DNA of 64,000 nucleotides. It comes from Thermogemmatispora sp042408735. Its GTDB lineage: Bacteria; Chloroflexota; Ktedonobacteria; Ktedonobacterales; Ktedonobacteraceae. A program made the position numbers and the translations under genes. Shown here piece after piece: positions 1-8,872 of the stretch (position 1 is its first letter; each line of letters begins with the position of its first letter). The notes under the pieces are model-generated. The model searched no databases. It had not been told where the DNA came from and saw only the letters and a program-made list of their open reading frames with translations. Location of the stretch: the NCBI RefSeq assembly GCF_042408735.1, contig NZ_JBHOQV010000126.1, positions 124,001-188,000 of the forward strand, read 5' to 3'.

Positions 1-72
1 TCCTGTAAGGGCTACGATGCGCCTGGCCTGGCGCAGTACCTGGCAGAGTTCTTGGGGAATGCTCTGTTCCAT
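1..72 (-). CDS. Sir2-family NAD-dependent protein deacetylase, N-terminal fragment
   Basis: Only the first 24 codons are in the window; the gene runs off the left edge. They end in the residues IVALTG, which matches the start of the Rossmann NAD-binding motif (A/L-TGAGIS) of sirtuins, preceded by a helix of the usual type (LRQARR). Sirtuins remove acyl groups from lysine using NAD and act in the cytoplasm. The ATG lies behind a purine-rich AGAGAAGAG stretch. The family call rests on one short motif, so the type of sirtuin cannot be judged. It is divergent from the dehydrogenase-like gene at 469. Confidence 0.6.
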   Translation of the reverse strand, partial: MEQSIPQELCQVLRQARRIVALTG

Positions 73-468
73 CTCTTCTCTCTTTACTTTGCCTGCTTGC
101 TCGCTTTGAGGTGATCGGCGGCTGCGCTGCCTGAGATGCTTTCCCTTGCTTTGCTGCCTCTTCCTTCTCTGGTTCTTTTCCTTCCCTTGCTCTCGTTCCG
201 CCATATCATAATGTATGGCGGGTTTCGTTTTGTTGCAAGGGAGGGTGGGGATCTGGGACTACTCGGGCCGGTCTTGTTGCCTGCTTCGCTCTTCTTCGCG
301 CTGCCTCTCCCGACTTGACTTCTCTTTTCTTGCTGGCTTGCCTGTCTGTAATGTAAGATGCTTTGGGAGAGGTGCTTCTCTTTGCTGCTGTTGCTGTTGC
401 TTGTTGAGTTTCTGTCACTGTTCGCACACAGTTCATCATGACTGGCGCGGGGAAAGGAGGAACTCTAG
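73..468. other. Divergent intergenic region
   Basis: About 400 bases separate the divergent sirtuin and dehydrogenase genes. The region is pyrimidine-rich on the plus strand. Its one clear structure is the perfect inverted repeat at 198-221. A weak promoter-like pair (TTGCTG at 330-335, TAAGAT at 354-359, 18-base spacer) could serve the plus gene. I see no gene here. Confidence 0.5.
198..221. repeat. Perfect 8-bp inverted repeat
   Basis: CCGCCATA and TATGGCGG flank an 8-base loop (206-213). The symmetric AT-rich centre in a divergent promoter region fits an operator. On the plus strand it is followed by a T-rich stretch, so a weak terminator hairpin is the alternative. Confidence 0.45.
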
Positions 469-1089
469 GTGGTGACTGAGGCGCTGAGTGCGCTTGGTTT
501 TGCTGGTCTGGGGCGCATGGGGCTGCCTATGGCCCGCAATTTGCTCCGGGCGGGTTACCGTTTGCGGGTATACAATCGTACGCCGGGGCGGGCCGATGAG
601 CTGGTAGCTGAGGGGGCCCAGTGGGTTGAGCGTCCCCGTGATCTGGCCGAGCCGGGTGGGGTGGTTTTTTCGATGCTGGCCGATGATGCGGCGCTGGAGG
701 CCGTGACGGTCGGTGATGATGGCCTGCTGGCTGGCCTGGCTCCTGGGGGTATCCATGTCTCCTGTAGCGCGGTCTCACCCGCTATCGCCCGCCGTATGAA
801 GCGTTTGCATGCTGAGCGTGGCTGCGTCTATGTGGCGGCTCCGGTTGTCGGGCGGCCCGATGCTGCTGCCGCCGGTAAGCTTTGGATCTGTCTGGCCGGT
901 GAGCCGGCGGCCAGGGAGCGTGTTGGACCTCTGCTGCAGGTGCTTGGGCAGGCGGTCTTTGTCTTCGGCAACGAGCCGGCTGCTGCTAATGTGGTGAAGC
1001 TAGCGGCGAATTTTTTGGTTGGGTCGGCCCTGGAGGCGCTGGTTGAGGCCCTGGCTTTGGCTGTGGACGAGGCGGCGGGCCTGTTGTGA
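469..1089 (+). pseudogene. Truncated 3-hydroxyisobutyrate / 6-phosphogluconate dehydrogenase-like protein
   Basis: The 206-residue product has the N-terminal Rossmann domain of the beta-hydroxyacid dehydrogenase family: GFAGLGRMG near residues 10-18 for the nucleotide, then the substrate-loop region. It continues through the catalytic-lysine helix (VVKLAANF) and stops within that long helix. Family members are usually about 290 residues; the missing 80 or so form the all-helical C-terminal half of the active site and dimer. No continuation is visible before the terminator at 1134. The GTG start follows a strong AAAGGAGG with 8-base spacing. Either it is a decaying gene, or a short form has kept only NAD(P) binding; normal enzyme activity is unlikely. 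Confidence 0.6.
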
Positions 1090-1133
1090 GTCGCTCTGCT
1101 GTCTCGTTGGCGCTGCGGAGATCGGCGGGTAGC

Positions 1134-1165
1134 GAGGAGGCGCCAGATGGCGCCTCCTCTTTTTT
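1134..1165 (+). terminator. Rho-independent terminator
   Basis: A perfect 11-bp GC-rich stem (1134-1144 with 1149-1159) closes a 4-base AGAT loop and is followed by six T. It ends the transcript of the truncated dehydrogenase 45 bases after its stop codon. Confidence 0.9.
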
Positions 1166-1171
1166 GCTTCT

Positions 1172-2413
1172 CTAGCGGATGATGCCGTAGCGCAGTTTGA
1201 GGGTCAGGATGCGCTCGACTGACTGGTCGATGCGGGCTTCTGTGAGTTGCCCTTGTTGAATGGCGGCCTTGAGGGCGCTCACGACGTCAGCCACCTGCTG
1301 TGGTGTGTAGGGACCTTCGATGAGGTCGTTGCCGGCTTCGATGGCCATGACGGCGGCTTCGCTCAGGGACCAGTGTTCGCTGATGCCTCGCATGTAGAGG
1401 CCATCGGTGATGACGACACCGTCGTAGCCAAGCTGCTGGCGCAGTACGCCGTCGATGGCCTTCGGCGATAGCTCCGCCGGCAGTTGGGGGTCAATGGCGG
1501 GCATCAGGACGTCGGTCGCCATGATCATGGCTGGCTGGTATTTGGGGATCATGATCCGGTAGGGGGCCAGATCGATACGGTTGAGCGTTGTCAGATCGCG
1601 GTTGACTACTGGCAGGCCGCTGTGGGGATCTGAGGTAATGGCCCCCAGTCCTGGGAAGTGTTTGAGGCAGCCGGCGACCTGGTGTTCCTGCAGCCCTTGT
1701 AAGTAGGCTCCTGCGTAGGTGGCCACCGTTTGGGGGTCACGGCCAAACATGCGTGTCTCTAGTACCGGGGGGTCGACGCTGTGGACGTCGACGACGGGGG
1801 CCAGGTCGCTGTTGATGCCGAGCTGTCTCATCCATTCGGCAGCCTGGCTACCTTGCTGGTAGGCGTAGGATGGCTTGCCGCTGGCTGCCATCTCCGCTGC
1901 CGATGGAAGTGGCCCATGAAATCTATAGAGCCGGTTGACAAGTCCTCCCTCCTGGTCGGTGGCGATCAGGAGGGGTACCTTGGCGTCCTGCATCGCCTGC
2001 TGGGAAAACTCCGCGATGGCGCTGATGCTGTTGTAGGGTGCATCGAAGTTATGGTTGCTCTCCTGGTACATGAAGCCACCCACGTACTGGTCGCGGATCA
2101 TCTCCTGCAGGCCGCTGCTCTGGTAGTCGTGGCCCAGGTACTCCACGATGATGAGTTGACCGAGTTTCTGGTCGAGGGTCAGGCTGGCAAGGATCTGGCG
2201 CGCCCTGGCGATCAGGCTCCGGTTGCTCTCCAGATCGCGCCCCTGCCAGTCTGGTCGGGCTGCCGCTGGGCGTGACTGGGCCGTTGTTGGGGCTGTCGGT
2301 CCCCCTCCTGAGCTTTCGCTGCTCTGCCCGCATCCTCCCAGAATAAGCAATAATGCGCATATAGCAATATAGATCAGATTTTGATTGCTCTTCTTGCCTA
2401 CATACTTTTCCAT
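1172..2413 (-). CDS. Glycoside hydrolase family 3 lipoprotein (beta-N-acetylhexosaminidase-like)
   Basis: The 413-residue protein begins with a lysine-containing n-region, a hydrophobic segment and a lipobox ending LGGC, so it is probably a lipoprotein on the outer face of the membrane. The GH3 domain is recognised by the KHFPG motif followed by D-P-H, and by VVITDGLYM, where the Asp is the expected nucleophile. This matches the NagZ branch, which removes N-acetylglucosamine from muropeptides or chitin fragments. A Ser/Gly/Thr-rich linker joins lipobox and catalytic domain. I chose the ATG at 2413, behind AGGAACA, because the signal peptide follows directly; an upstream ATG at 2479 would add 22 unlikely residues. 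Exact substrate is unknown. Confidence 0.85.
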   Translation of the reverse strand: MEKYVGKKSNQNLIYIAICALLLILGGCGQSSESSGGGPTAPTTAQSRPAAARPDWQGRDLESNRSLIARARQILASLTLDQKLGQLIIVEYLGHDYQSSGLQEMIRDQYVGGFMYQESNHNFDAPYNSISAIAEFSQQAMQDAKVPLLIATDQEGGLVNRLYRFHGPLPSAAEMAASGKPSYAYQQGSQAAEWMRQLGINSDLAPVVDVHSVDPPVLETRMFGRDPQTVATYAGAYLQGLQEHQVAGCLKHFPGLGAITSDPHSGLPVVNRDLTTLNRIDLAPYRIMIPKYQPAMIMATDVLMPAIDPQLPAELSPKAIDGVLRQQLGYDGVVITDGLYMRGISEHWSLSEAAVMAIEAGNDLIEGPYTPQQVADVVSALKAAIQQGQLTEARIDQSVERILTLKLRYGIIR

Positions 2414-3017
2414 TGTTCCTGCGTGCCTTCCGTGCGCTGGGCGATGGAGATCACAGAGATACCCTCTGATGTTTAGCATAACTCCCTCTCGAAGGGTTGG
2501 GACGGTGCAAATTCTGCCTGGTAACGAGGTGAGAGAAAGAGGTTGCCTGTGCCTGCGATTTTGGGAGCTGGGTGGTGGGGTCCCCTCGGACTATGTGTCT
2601 ATCTGCTCGGTACCTTTGTTGTTGTTCGTCCGTCGGTTCTGTGTAGTCAATGACTATAAGACAAACAGATCCTCCTCTCTGAAATAGCCTACTTCTCCCC
2701 AGCGAGCTATCGCCCCAGGCCGCAAGCAAGGCCATAGGGCGGGCAATCTCGCCTGAGGGATCGGGCCTTTTCCTGTTCCCGTCCTGAAGCTGGCAAGTGG
2801 AGAGCAATGTGGCGCTCTCCACCTGCTTTGTCACGTCTCTACTAAGCCAGGCATGGGCCTATCCTTGGCACACTCTTATGGCTATAAGAATTTCTATCCT
2901 CTTTGGGGGGAAAGGCATACCGACTTGACGTTGTCCAGGCCAGCGGCTATCATCCCTAGCAAAAGCAAAGCGAGGGCATTGCCCGCGGCGGCCAGCGGAG
3001 CAGAAAGGGACCACCTG
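2414..3017. other. Divergent intergenic region with palindrome and hairpin
   Basis: About 600 bases lie between the GH3 gene and the flavin oxidoreductase. It holds a perfect 13-base palindrome (TAGTCA-A-TGACTA, 2644-2656) and a perfect 9-bp hairpin (2797-2805 with 2814-2822, 8-base loop). A second symmetric element (TCTTAT-GGCT-ATAAGA) lies near 2875-2890. I recognise no known riboswitch consensus. Open frames here look spurious. Confidence 0.5.
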
Positions 3018-4595
3018 ATGAGCGAACGAGTGCAGCGCTACGACGCAATCATTATCGGAGCCGGGCACAACGGCCTCGTCGCAGCCGGCTATCTTGCCCG
3101 AGCGGGCAAGCGGGTTCTAGTCCTTGAACAGCGCGACCGAGTTGGAGGCGCCTGCACCCTTGAAGAACCCTTTCCTGGCTTCAGCGTCTCCCCCTGTGCT
3201 TACGTCGTTAGCCTCCTGCGACCGGAGATCATCCGCGACCTGGAGCTAGCGCGCTACGGCTTTGAAGCCTACGTCAAAGACCCACAGATGTTCGTTCCCT
3301 TCCCTGATGGGAGCTATCTCTTCATTCGTGCCAGCAGCGAGCTGACCGCCGAAGGGATACGGCGCTTCTCACCACGGGACGCCGCCGCCTATCCGCGCTT
3401 CCTACGCTTCTTTGAACGGGCCTCAGAGATTCTTACCCCTCTACTGCTGGAAGAGCCACCCAGCCTGGCCGAGCTGGCGGCACGTTTCCGTGGCCCCGAT
3501 GAAGAGATCTACAGTTGGCTCATGTTTGGGAACCTCTATGACCTGCTGGCCGAGTACTTCGAATCCGACCAGGTGCGGGCTGCTTTTGCTGGACAGGGCG
3601 TCATCGGCAGCTTTATCGGACCCAAAACGCCGGGATCCGTCTACGTGATGTGGCATCACATGTTCGGAGAAGTCAACGGACAGCGTGGTCTCTGGGGCTA
3701 CGTCCGCGGCGGCATGGGGCGTATCAGCTTTGCTCTGGCCGCCTCCGCCAGGGCGCATGGTGCCATCATTCGCCTCCAGGCGCCCGTCGCCAGCATCCTC
3801 ATCCACAATGGGCGCGCCGAAGGAGTACGCCTGGAAAACGGCGAGGAGCTGCGGGCCCGAGCAGTGCTCTCCAACGCCGATCCTAAGCGCACCTTTCTCC
3901 AGCTTTGCGCCGACGCCGGCCTGGATCCTGTCTTCCTGGCTCGCCTCAAGCGTTTCAGGACCGAGAGTCCTGTTATCAAGATCAATCTGGCCCTCAAAGA
4001 GCTGCCCAGCTTCACCTGCCTGCCCGGCAGCGCCCCGGGTCTCCAACATGCTGGCTCCTGCGAGATCTCGCCGACCCCAGACTGGGTACAGCAGGCTTAT
4101 GAGGAGGCTTTGCGCGGCGAGCTGTCGCGCCGTCCCTACATCGAGGCGTACATGCAGTCGGCTACCGATCCCTCGCTGACTCCTCCGGGCAAGCACCTGA
4201 TCTCTCTGTTCTGCCAATATGCCCCGTACCACCTGAAAGAGCGGGCCTGGAGCGAGGAGGTCAAAGAGGAAATGGCCGAGCGCGTGATTGCCACCATGAG
4301 CGAATTCGCACCCAACTTCGCCGATGCTATCATCGACCGGCAGGTGCTCAGTCCGCTTGACATCGAGGCGCGCTATGGCATGACCGAAGGGCACATCTTC
4401 CACGGAGAGATCACCCCCGATCAGCTCTTTGGTCAACGCCCAACGCCCGAGTGCGCCCGCTACCGTACCCCGATTGCCGGTCTCTACCTCTGCGGCTCAG
4501 GAACCCATCCGGGCGGGGGCGTCATGGGAGCCCCCGGCCACAACGCAGCAATGGCCCTACTACGCGACTGGGGAGAAAGCTCCACGCTCCCCTAG
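3018..4595 (+). CDS. Phytoene desaturase-like FAD/NAD(P)-dependent oxidoreductase
   Basis: The 525-residue protein opens with a dinucleotide-binding motif (IIIGAGHNGLVAAGYLA) and the acidic end of the second beta strand (VLEQRDRVGGAC). It closes with the family C-terminal flavin motif (LYLCGSGTHPGGGVMGAPG). This is the amine-oxidase / carotenoid isomerase-desaturase superfamily, in the NAD(P)/FAD group often compared with mammalian PYROXD2. No other carotenoid genes are nearby, so a carotenoid role is only a possibility. The ATG at 3018 is preferred because the nucleotide fold starts at once and AAAGGGA lies upstream; the frame is open from 2853, but that stretch resembles no protein. Confidence 0.8.
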   Translation: MSERVQRYDAIIIGAGHNGLVAAGYLARAGKRVLVLEQRDRVGGACTLEEPFPGFSVSPCAYVVSLLRPEIIRDLELARYGFEAYVKDPQMFVPFPDGSYLFIRASSELTAEGIRRFSPRDAAAYPRFLRFFERASEILTPLLLEEPPSLAELAARFRGPDEEIYSWLMFGNLYDLLAEYFESDQVRAAFAGQGVIGSFIGPKTPGSVYVMWHHMFGEVNGQRGLWGYVRGGMGRISFALAASARAHGAIIRLQAPVASILIHNGRAEGVRLENGEELRARAVLSNADPKRTFLQLCADAGLDPVFLARLKRFRTESPVIKINLALKELPSFTCLPGSAPGLQHAGSCEISPTPDWVQQAYEEALRGELSRRPYIEAYMQSATDPSLTPPGKHLISLFCQYAPYHLKERAWSEEVKEEMAERVIATMSEFAPNFADAIIDRQVLSPLDIEARYGMTEGHIFHGEITPDQLFGQRPTPECARYRTPIAGLYLCGSGTHPGGGVMGAPGHNAAMALLRDWGESSTLP

Positions 4596-4982
4596 CTCAG
4601 CGGTGGGAGGGGAATCCGCACCACCCTTCATAGCAAGCAGACAAGGAGGCCGATTCCCCCCCCCTTTATGCCTCGCCACATCCTCGCCTGGATCGGGCCG
4701 GGCCTGACAGAAAGCAGGCGGGGTGACCCCTGAACAAGGAGTCACCGCCAGCCCACCTTCGGGTTATGCCGCCTTCGAACATGGCAGCTACCAAAAGTAA
4801 CGCCTCCTGCTCCCCTAACGTCTCGCCTCTCACACCTATCAGCTCCATCGCCAGTCTGAGCGAGTCGAGCCGGGACCAGGGCCAGCCTCAGCCAAAAGCC
4901 TCGATCCGGTTGCCGTTCCTATTTTTCAAAAGCGGAGCGCCCTGGAGCAGAGTCAGGGCCAGAATTAGCGCTCTCTCTATGG
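4596..4982. other. Convergent intergenic region
   Basis: The tail ends of two convergent genes face each other across 387 bases. The only structure noted is an imperfect hairpin at 4722-4746 (GGTGAC with GTCACC), without a T-run. The open frame over the right part runs antisense to the pseudouridine synthase and looks like a shadow. Confidence 0.4.
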
Positions 4983-5999
4983 CTATAAGAAGTCCGAAGC
5001 CGGGAGCGATCTCACCTGATCGAGGCGAGCGAGCAGAGCCGGAGCCGAAGGAAAGTACCTCTCCAGCCAGAGGCGCAGCTCCTCAGCCAAGGGAGCCACC
5101 AAAGTCAGCGGTGTCCCATCGGGATAACGACGCACAGTCAGACGAGAGGCATGGAGAAACTGGCGCGACAAAGCAGCCTGGGGCGTTCCAGCTGGCGGAG
5201 GTGGGGCATAGGTCTGATCGCCGACCAAAGCATAGCCCAGGGAAGCCAGATGGACTCGGATCTGATGAATCCGGCCCGTAATGGGGCGCGCCTCCAGCAA
5301 AAGAAAAGGCCCCTGCTGGGCCAGCACCCGCAGCACCGTTTGGGCAGGCAGGCCCTCTGGTCCCACCACACAGCGTCGACGGTCCTGGGGATCACGCTGG
5401 ATTGGCCCATCGAGCAACCACAGGCTTCCCACGGGCAATGGCAGCAGCTCTGCTTCTCTTCCCGAGATCGCCAGCTCCTCCAAGACAGAGGGGCCTTCCG
5501 TTCTGAGCAGCTCCTGATCAAGCTCGGCCCCAGAGAGACGACTCACCCGCAGCGGCTGCAGGGGTCGCGTCCAGCTCGGGGATCCGGCGCAGGCCACAGC
5601 CAGATAGCGCTTCAGCACCTGATGCTCGTTGAACTGCCGGCCCAGATAGCGGCAGGCATTCTCCGTGCGAGCCAGCACCACCACCCCTGATGTATCCTTA
5701 TCCAGGCGATGCAGGAGCACCGGTTTGGGCAGCGGTCCCTCCTGCTTGCGCAAACGAGCCGCCCGTCGCTCGCGCAGCATCAGGCGCACCGCCTCGGGGG
5801 CCCGCTCCCAGCCCGGCTCATCGGGCAAATCCGGTGGCTGCCACTCCTGCGGTCCCTGCTGCTCAAGATAAGCCAGAATCATATTCCAGAGGGTATCATC
5901 GCTATGCTTATAGGTCGGATGAATCACTACACCTGCCGGCTTATTGACCGCCAACACATGCTGATCCTGATAGAGAATCAAGCCCGGGTCCAACTCCAT
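4983..5999 (-). CDS. RluA-family RNA pseudouridine synthase
   Basis: The enzyme isomerises specific uridines in rRNA or tRNA. The 338-residue protein carries the catalytic motif HRLDKDTSGVVV with its Asp, the early VNKPAGVVIHPT strand and the late GRIHQIRVHLASLG motif, in normal family order. There is no N-terminal S4 domain. About 115 residues separate the KRYLAVA and GRIHQIR motifs, roughly twice what I expect, so an insertion decorates the catalytic fold. Start is GTG (6002) or the adjacent ATG (5999), both behind AGGAGG. The target uridine cannot be predicted. Confidence 0.9.
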   Translation of the reverse strand: MELDPGLILYQDQHVLAVNKPAGVVIHPTYKHSDDTLWNMILAYLEQQGPQEWQPPDLPDEPGWERAPEAVRLMLRERRAARLRKQEGPLPKPVLLHRLDKDTSGVVVLARTENACRYLGRQFNEHQVLKRYLAVACAGSPSWTRPLQPLRVSRLSGAELDQELLRTEGPSVLEELAISGREAELLPLPVGSLWLLDGPIQRDPQDRRRCVVGPEGLPAQTVLRVLAQQGPFLLLEARPITGRIHQIRVHLASLGYALVGDQTYAPPPPAGTPQAALSRQFLHASRLTVRRYPDGTPLTLVAPLAEELRLWLERYFPSAPALLARLDQVRSLPASDFL

Positions 6000-6212
6000 C
6001 ACAGAAACCGCCTCCTGCTACCAGCTTAAGGGGACACGCGGCGAGCCAGGCAAGCCTTGCCCGAGCGTGCAGCGATTGTCAGGCTATTATAGTTCTGGCC
6101 TCCCCGAGGATCAAGAGGCGCGTCGGGTTCATAGCAGTCAGCCGTCGGGCCAGAAGGCAGAAGGCCAGCGAGGGAAGGGAAGACAGGGAGACTGCCCACC
6201 ATTTCCCCGACA

Positions 6213-6220
6213 TGATAGAA
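6213..6220 (+). promoter_or_regulatory. Candidate extended -10 promoter for the PAC2 operon
   Basis: TGATAGAAT fits the extended -10 form (TG, one base, then TAGAAT). No good -35 is seen. Transcription would start near 6227, about 35 bases before the PAC2 start. Confidence 0.35.
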
Positions 6221-6262
6221 TGTGTAGGATACGGTCCAGGGAAGGCAGAGAGAGGTATGAGC

Positions 6263-7273
6263 ATGTCTTCGATCCAGTACTATCGTGAACACCTGCCACT
6301 ACGCAACCCGGTGCTGATTGCCGCCTTGGCCGGTTGGAACGACGCCGCCGACTCGGCCACCACCGCCATCAAATTCCTGATCGATCGCTGGAAGCCGATC
6401 AAGATCGCCGAAATAGACAGCGAAGACTTCTACGTCTTCACCGAAACACGGCCCATCGTGCGCATCGTCGACGGCATGCAGCGTTCTCTAATCTGGCCTG
6501 TCAACCAGTTCTCTGCCCACGGCCTTCCCGAGCAAGAGCGCGACATCATTCTCTACCTGGGAGTAGAACCGCAGCTCAAGTGGCGCACCTTCAGCGAGTG
6601 CTTTCTAGAGGTCTGCCGTCACTTTCACGTCTCGGAGGTCATCCTCCTGGGGGCCATGCTGGCAGACATTCCCCACTCGCTGGCAGTACCCATCACTGGC
6701 AGCTCATCGACGCCCGAGCTGCAGGAGCGGCTACGCGAGCTGGACATTCACAGCTCCGGCTACGAGGGTCCCACCGGCATGATCGGCGTGTTGCAGGACG
6801 CCTGTCGCCGCGCCAGCATTCCCGCCGCCAGCCTTTGGGCGGCAGCGCCCCATTATCTGGCCGCCACCCCCAACATCAAGGTCACTGCGGCCCTCCTGAC
6901 CTATGTCAACAGCCTCCTCTCCCTCGACCTCGACCTTAACGAGATCCAGGCGGACGCGGTGCGTTTCGAGGAGCAAATCACGGCCTTGGTGGCGCGTGAC
7001 CCCGAGGCCAGCGCCTACGTCCGCCGTCTGGAGGAACAGATCCACGCCCTGGCGGACGAGGAGGATGAAGACGACGAGGCTGATCCGGAGGACGAGGAGG
7101 AGCCGTCGATCAGCGATACGAGCGGCGGGCCAACCTCCGACCTTGACCGTCCCGCCGGCACCGGTCCCCTGCCGAGTGCGGACGTGCTCATCCGCAGCGT
7201 TGAGGAACTACTGCGGCGTGAGCGAGAACAGGGGCCACCCACCGATACCGACGATTCGAAGGACGAGGGTTGA
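6263..7273 (+). CDS. PAC2-family protein with acidic C-terminal segment
   Basis: The 336-residue protein matches the PAC2 (proteasome assembly chaperone 2-like) family. Landmarks are the N-terminal strand with AGWNDAADSAT, a central VILLGAMLADIPHS and the SSGYEGPTGMIGVLQ segment. In bacteria these proteins are of unknown biochemical role. The last 90 residues contain a strongly acidic run (near residues 266-285) and look disordered. Two in-frame ATGs compete; the one at 6263 has AGAGAGG at 7 bases, the one at 6257 only 1 base away. Its stop is directly followed by the ATG of the next gene, so the two are probably translationally coupled. Confidence 0.8.
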   Translation: MSSIQYYREHLPLRNPVLIAALAGWNDAADSATTAIKFLIDRWKPIKIAEIDSEDFYVFTETRPIVRIVDGMQRSLIWPVNQFSAHGLPEQERDIILYLGVEPQLKWRTFSECFLEVCRHFHVSEVILLGAMLADIPHSLAVPITGSSSTPELQERLRELDIHSSGYEGPTGMIGVLQDACRRASIPAASLWAAAPHYLAATPNIKVTAALLTYVNSLLSLDLDLNEIQADAVRFEEQITALVARDPEASAYVRRLEEQIHALADEEDEDDEADPEDEEEPSISDTSGGPTSDLDRPAGTGPLPSADVLIRSVEELLRREREQGPPTDTDDSKDEG

Positions 7274-8734
7274 ATGAGCAACCGGCTGTATACGCTTGAG
7301 GAAGTGCTGCACCCGCGCTCTGTCGCCATCATTGGCGCTTCGCGCGCGCCCCAGAAGTGGGGCCATGTCGCCGCTCGCCAGTTGCTGGCGAGCTTTCCAG
7401 GCGAGGTCTACCTTGTGACGCCCAGCGCCCCCGAGATTCTCGGCCAGCGCACCTACCCGAACCTGCGCGCAGTGCCCGGACCCGTCGATCTGGCTATTAT
7501 CACCACCGCCTTCCAGCACGTGCCCGCCGCCGTCGATGACTGTATCGCTCACGGAGTCAAGGGCATCGTGATCGTCACCGCCGGCTTCAGCGAGACCGGT
7601 CCCGAGGGCCGCGCCCTCGAAATGGAACTGGTCGCCCGCTGCCACGAGCACGGCATCCGTATCCTGGGCAGCAACTGCATGGGTGTCTACGTGCGACGTG
7701 CCCAGCTCAACGCCCTGGGCATGGCCTTTCCTTTGCCAGAAGGACCGATCGGCCTGGTCTCTCAAAGCGGCAACCTGGGAATGTATCTCTACGCTCAGGC
7801 TCAGCTCGACGGCCTGGGCTTCACAACCTTCCTCAGTATGGGGAACGGGGCCGACGTGCGCTTTCCCGAGTATCTGCAGTATCTGGCCAACGACCCTGAG
7901 ACAAAGGTGATCGCCGGCTACGTCGAGGCCATCGATGAGGCAACGCTGCGGGAGGTGACCCAGCAGCTCTATCATCAGGGACGCTACAAGCCGGTGGTGA
8001 TTTTGCTGAGTGGGGCCACGGAGGTCGGCGTGCGCGCCGCCCTGGCCCATACCGGCAGCCTGGCCACCGTGCGCCCCGACCATGATACAGCACTCCTCGG
8101 CAGCGGCGTGGTACGCGTTATCCGCTCCGACGAACTCTATCCGGTGGCACGCGCGCTGGCACTGCAGCCACCGACTCCGCGTGGCGGTCGGCGCGTGGCG
8201 ATTGTGGGCGACGGCGGCGGCAGCGTGGTCGCCTCGGGCGACGCAGCCCTGCGCTGCGGCCTGGAGGTGCCCATCCTCAAGGAGGAGACCCAGCAACGGC
8301 TACGCTCCCTGATGCCGGCACGGGCGACGGCCACCAATCCGATCGATGTCGCCGGGGCCGCCGATGAGGACCCGCTGGCCTTCGCTCACCTGACCGAGAT
8401 CTGCCTGGCCGACCCCACCGTCGACGGCGTCATCATTACGGGCCTGTTCGGCGGCTATCGCTGGCTGCTTTCAGAGACCTTCGGGACCCGCGAGGAGGAG
8501 GCCGCCCACGCCCTGGGCCGCCTCGTACGCCAGTATCGCAAGCCGGTCCTGGTGCAGACCATCTACGCCCGCTACGATAAGGATATACCCGCTCTGCAGT
8601 TGCTACGCGCTGAGGGGATCCCCTACTACGAATCGATCGAGATCACCTGTCGCGCTATGGCTGCCCTGGCCGAGATCGGCCAGTTTCTGGCCAACATGGC
8701 CTCCGACCCTGCCGATCAGCAGGCCGAGAGCTGA
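7274..8734 (+). CDS. Acyl-CoA synthetase (NDP-forming), alpha-type subunit
   Basis: The 486-residue protein has the CoA-binding Rossmann domain at its start (SVAIIGASR), then succinyl-CoA-ligase-like domains. SQSGNLG and AHTGSLA are visible; the His of AHTG matches the phosphorylated histidine of ADP-forming acetyl-CoA synthetases. These enzymes interconvert acyl-CoA plus ADP and phosphate with acid plus ATP. The ATP-grasp beta part is neither fused nor next door, so this protein either pairs with a distant subunit or works as a CoA-binding or acyltransferase partner. It abuts the PAC2 gene with no spacer. Confidence 0.8.
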   Translation: MSNRLYTLEEVLHPRSVAIIGASRAPQKWGHVAARQLLASFPGEVYLVTPSAPEILGQRTYPNLRAVPGPVDLAIITTAFQHVPAAVDDCIAHGVKGIVIVTAGFSETGPEGRALEMELVARCHEHGIRILGSNCMGVYVRRAQLNALGMAFPLPEGPIGLVSQSGNLGMYLYAQAQLDGLGFTTFLSMGNGADVRFPEYLQYLANDPETKVIAGYVEAIDEATLREVTQQLYHQGRYKPVVILLSGATEVGVRAALAHTGSLATVRPDHDTALLGSGVVRVIRSDELYPVARALALQPPTPRGGRRVAIVGDGGGSVVASGDAALRCGLEVPILKEETQQRLRSLMPARATATNPIDVAGAADEDPLAFAHLTEICLADPTVDGVIITGLFGGYRWLLSETFGTREEEAAHALGRLVRQYRKPVLVQTIYARYDKDIPALQLLRAEGIPYYESIEITCRAMAALAEIGQFLANMASDPADQQAES

Positions 8735-8872
8735 GCGAGTTGCAGCGAGGAGCGAGGTCGAGACCGAGGCAGAGCACAGCCGTCCCCCTGAGGTCCAAAC
8801 CGAAAACGACCCAGGGCAGCCGCAACGGCTCTCGACACTCGCTCGTTTCCTGGTTTTCCTTTTCTGGCAGGA

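Noticed and set aside
2877..4991. TATGGCTATAAGAA occurring at both 2878 and 4979
   Set aside because: A 14-base match is expected by chance several times in 64 kb, and the two contexts are unrelated.
4766..5281. 171-codon plus frame at the end of the pseudouridine synthase gene
   Set aside because: It is largely antisense to a clear gene and has no ribosome site or motif.
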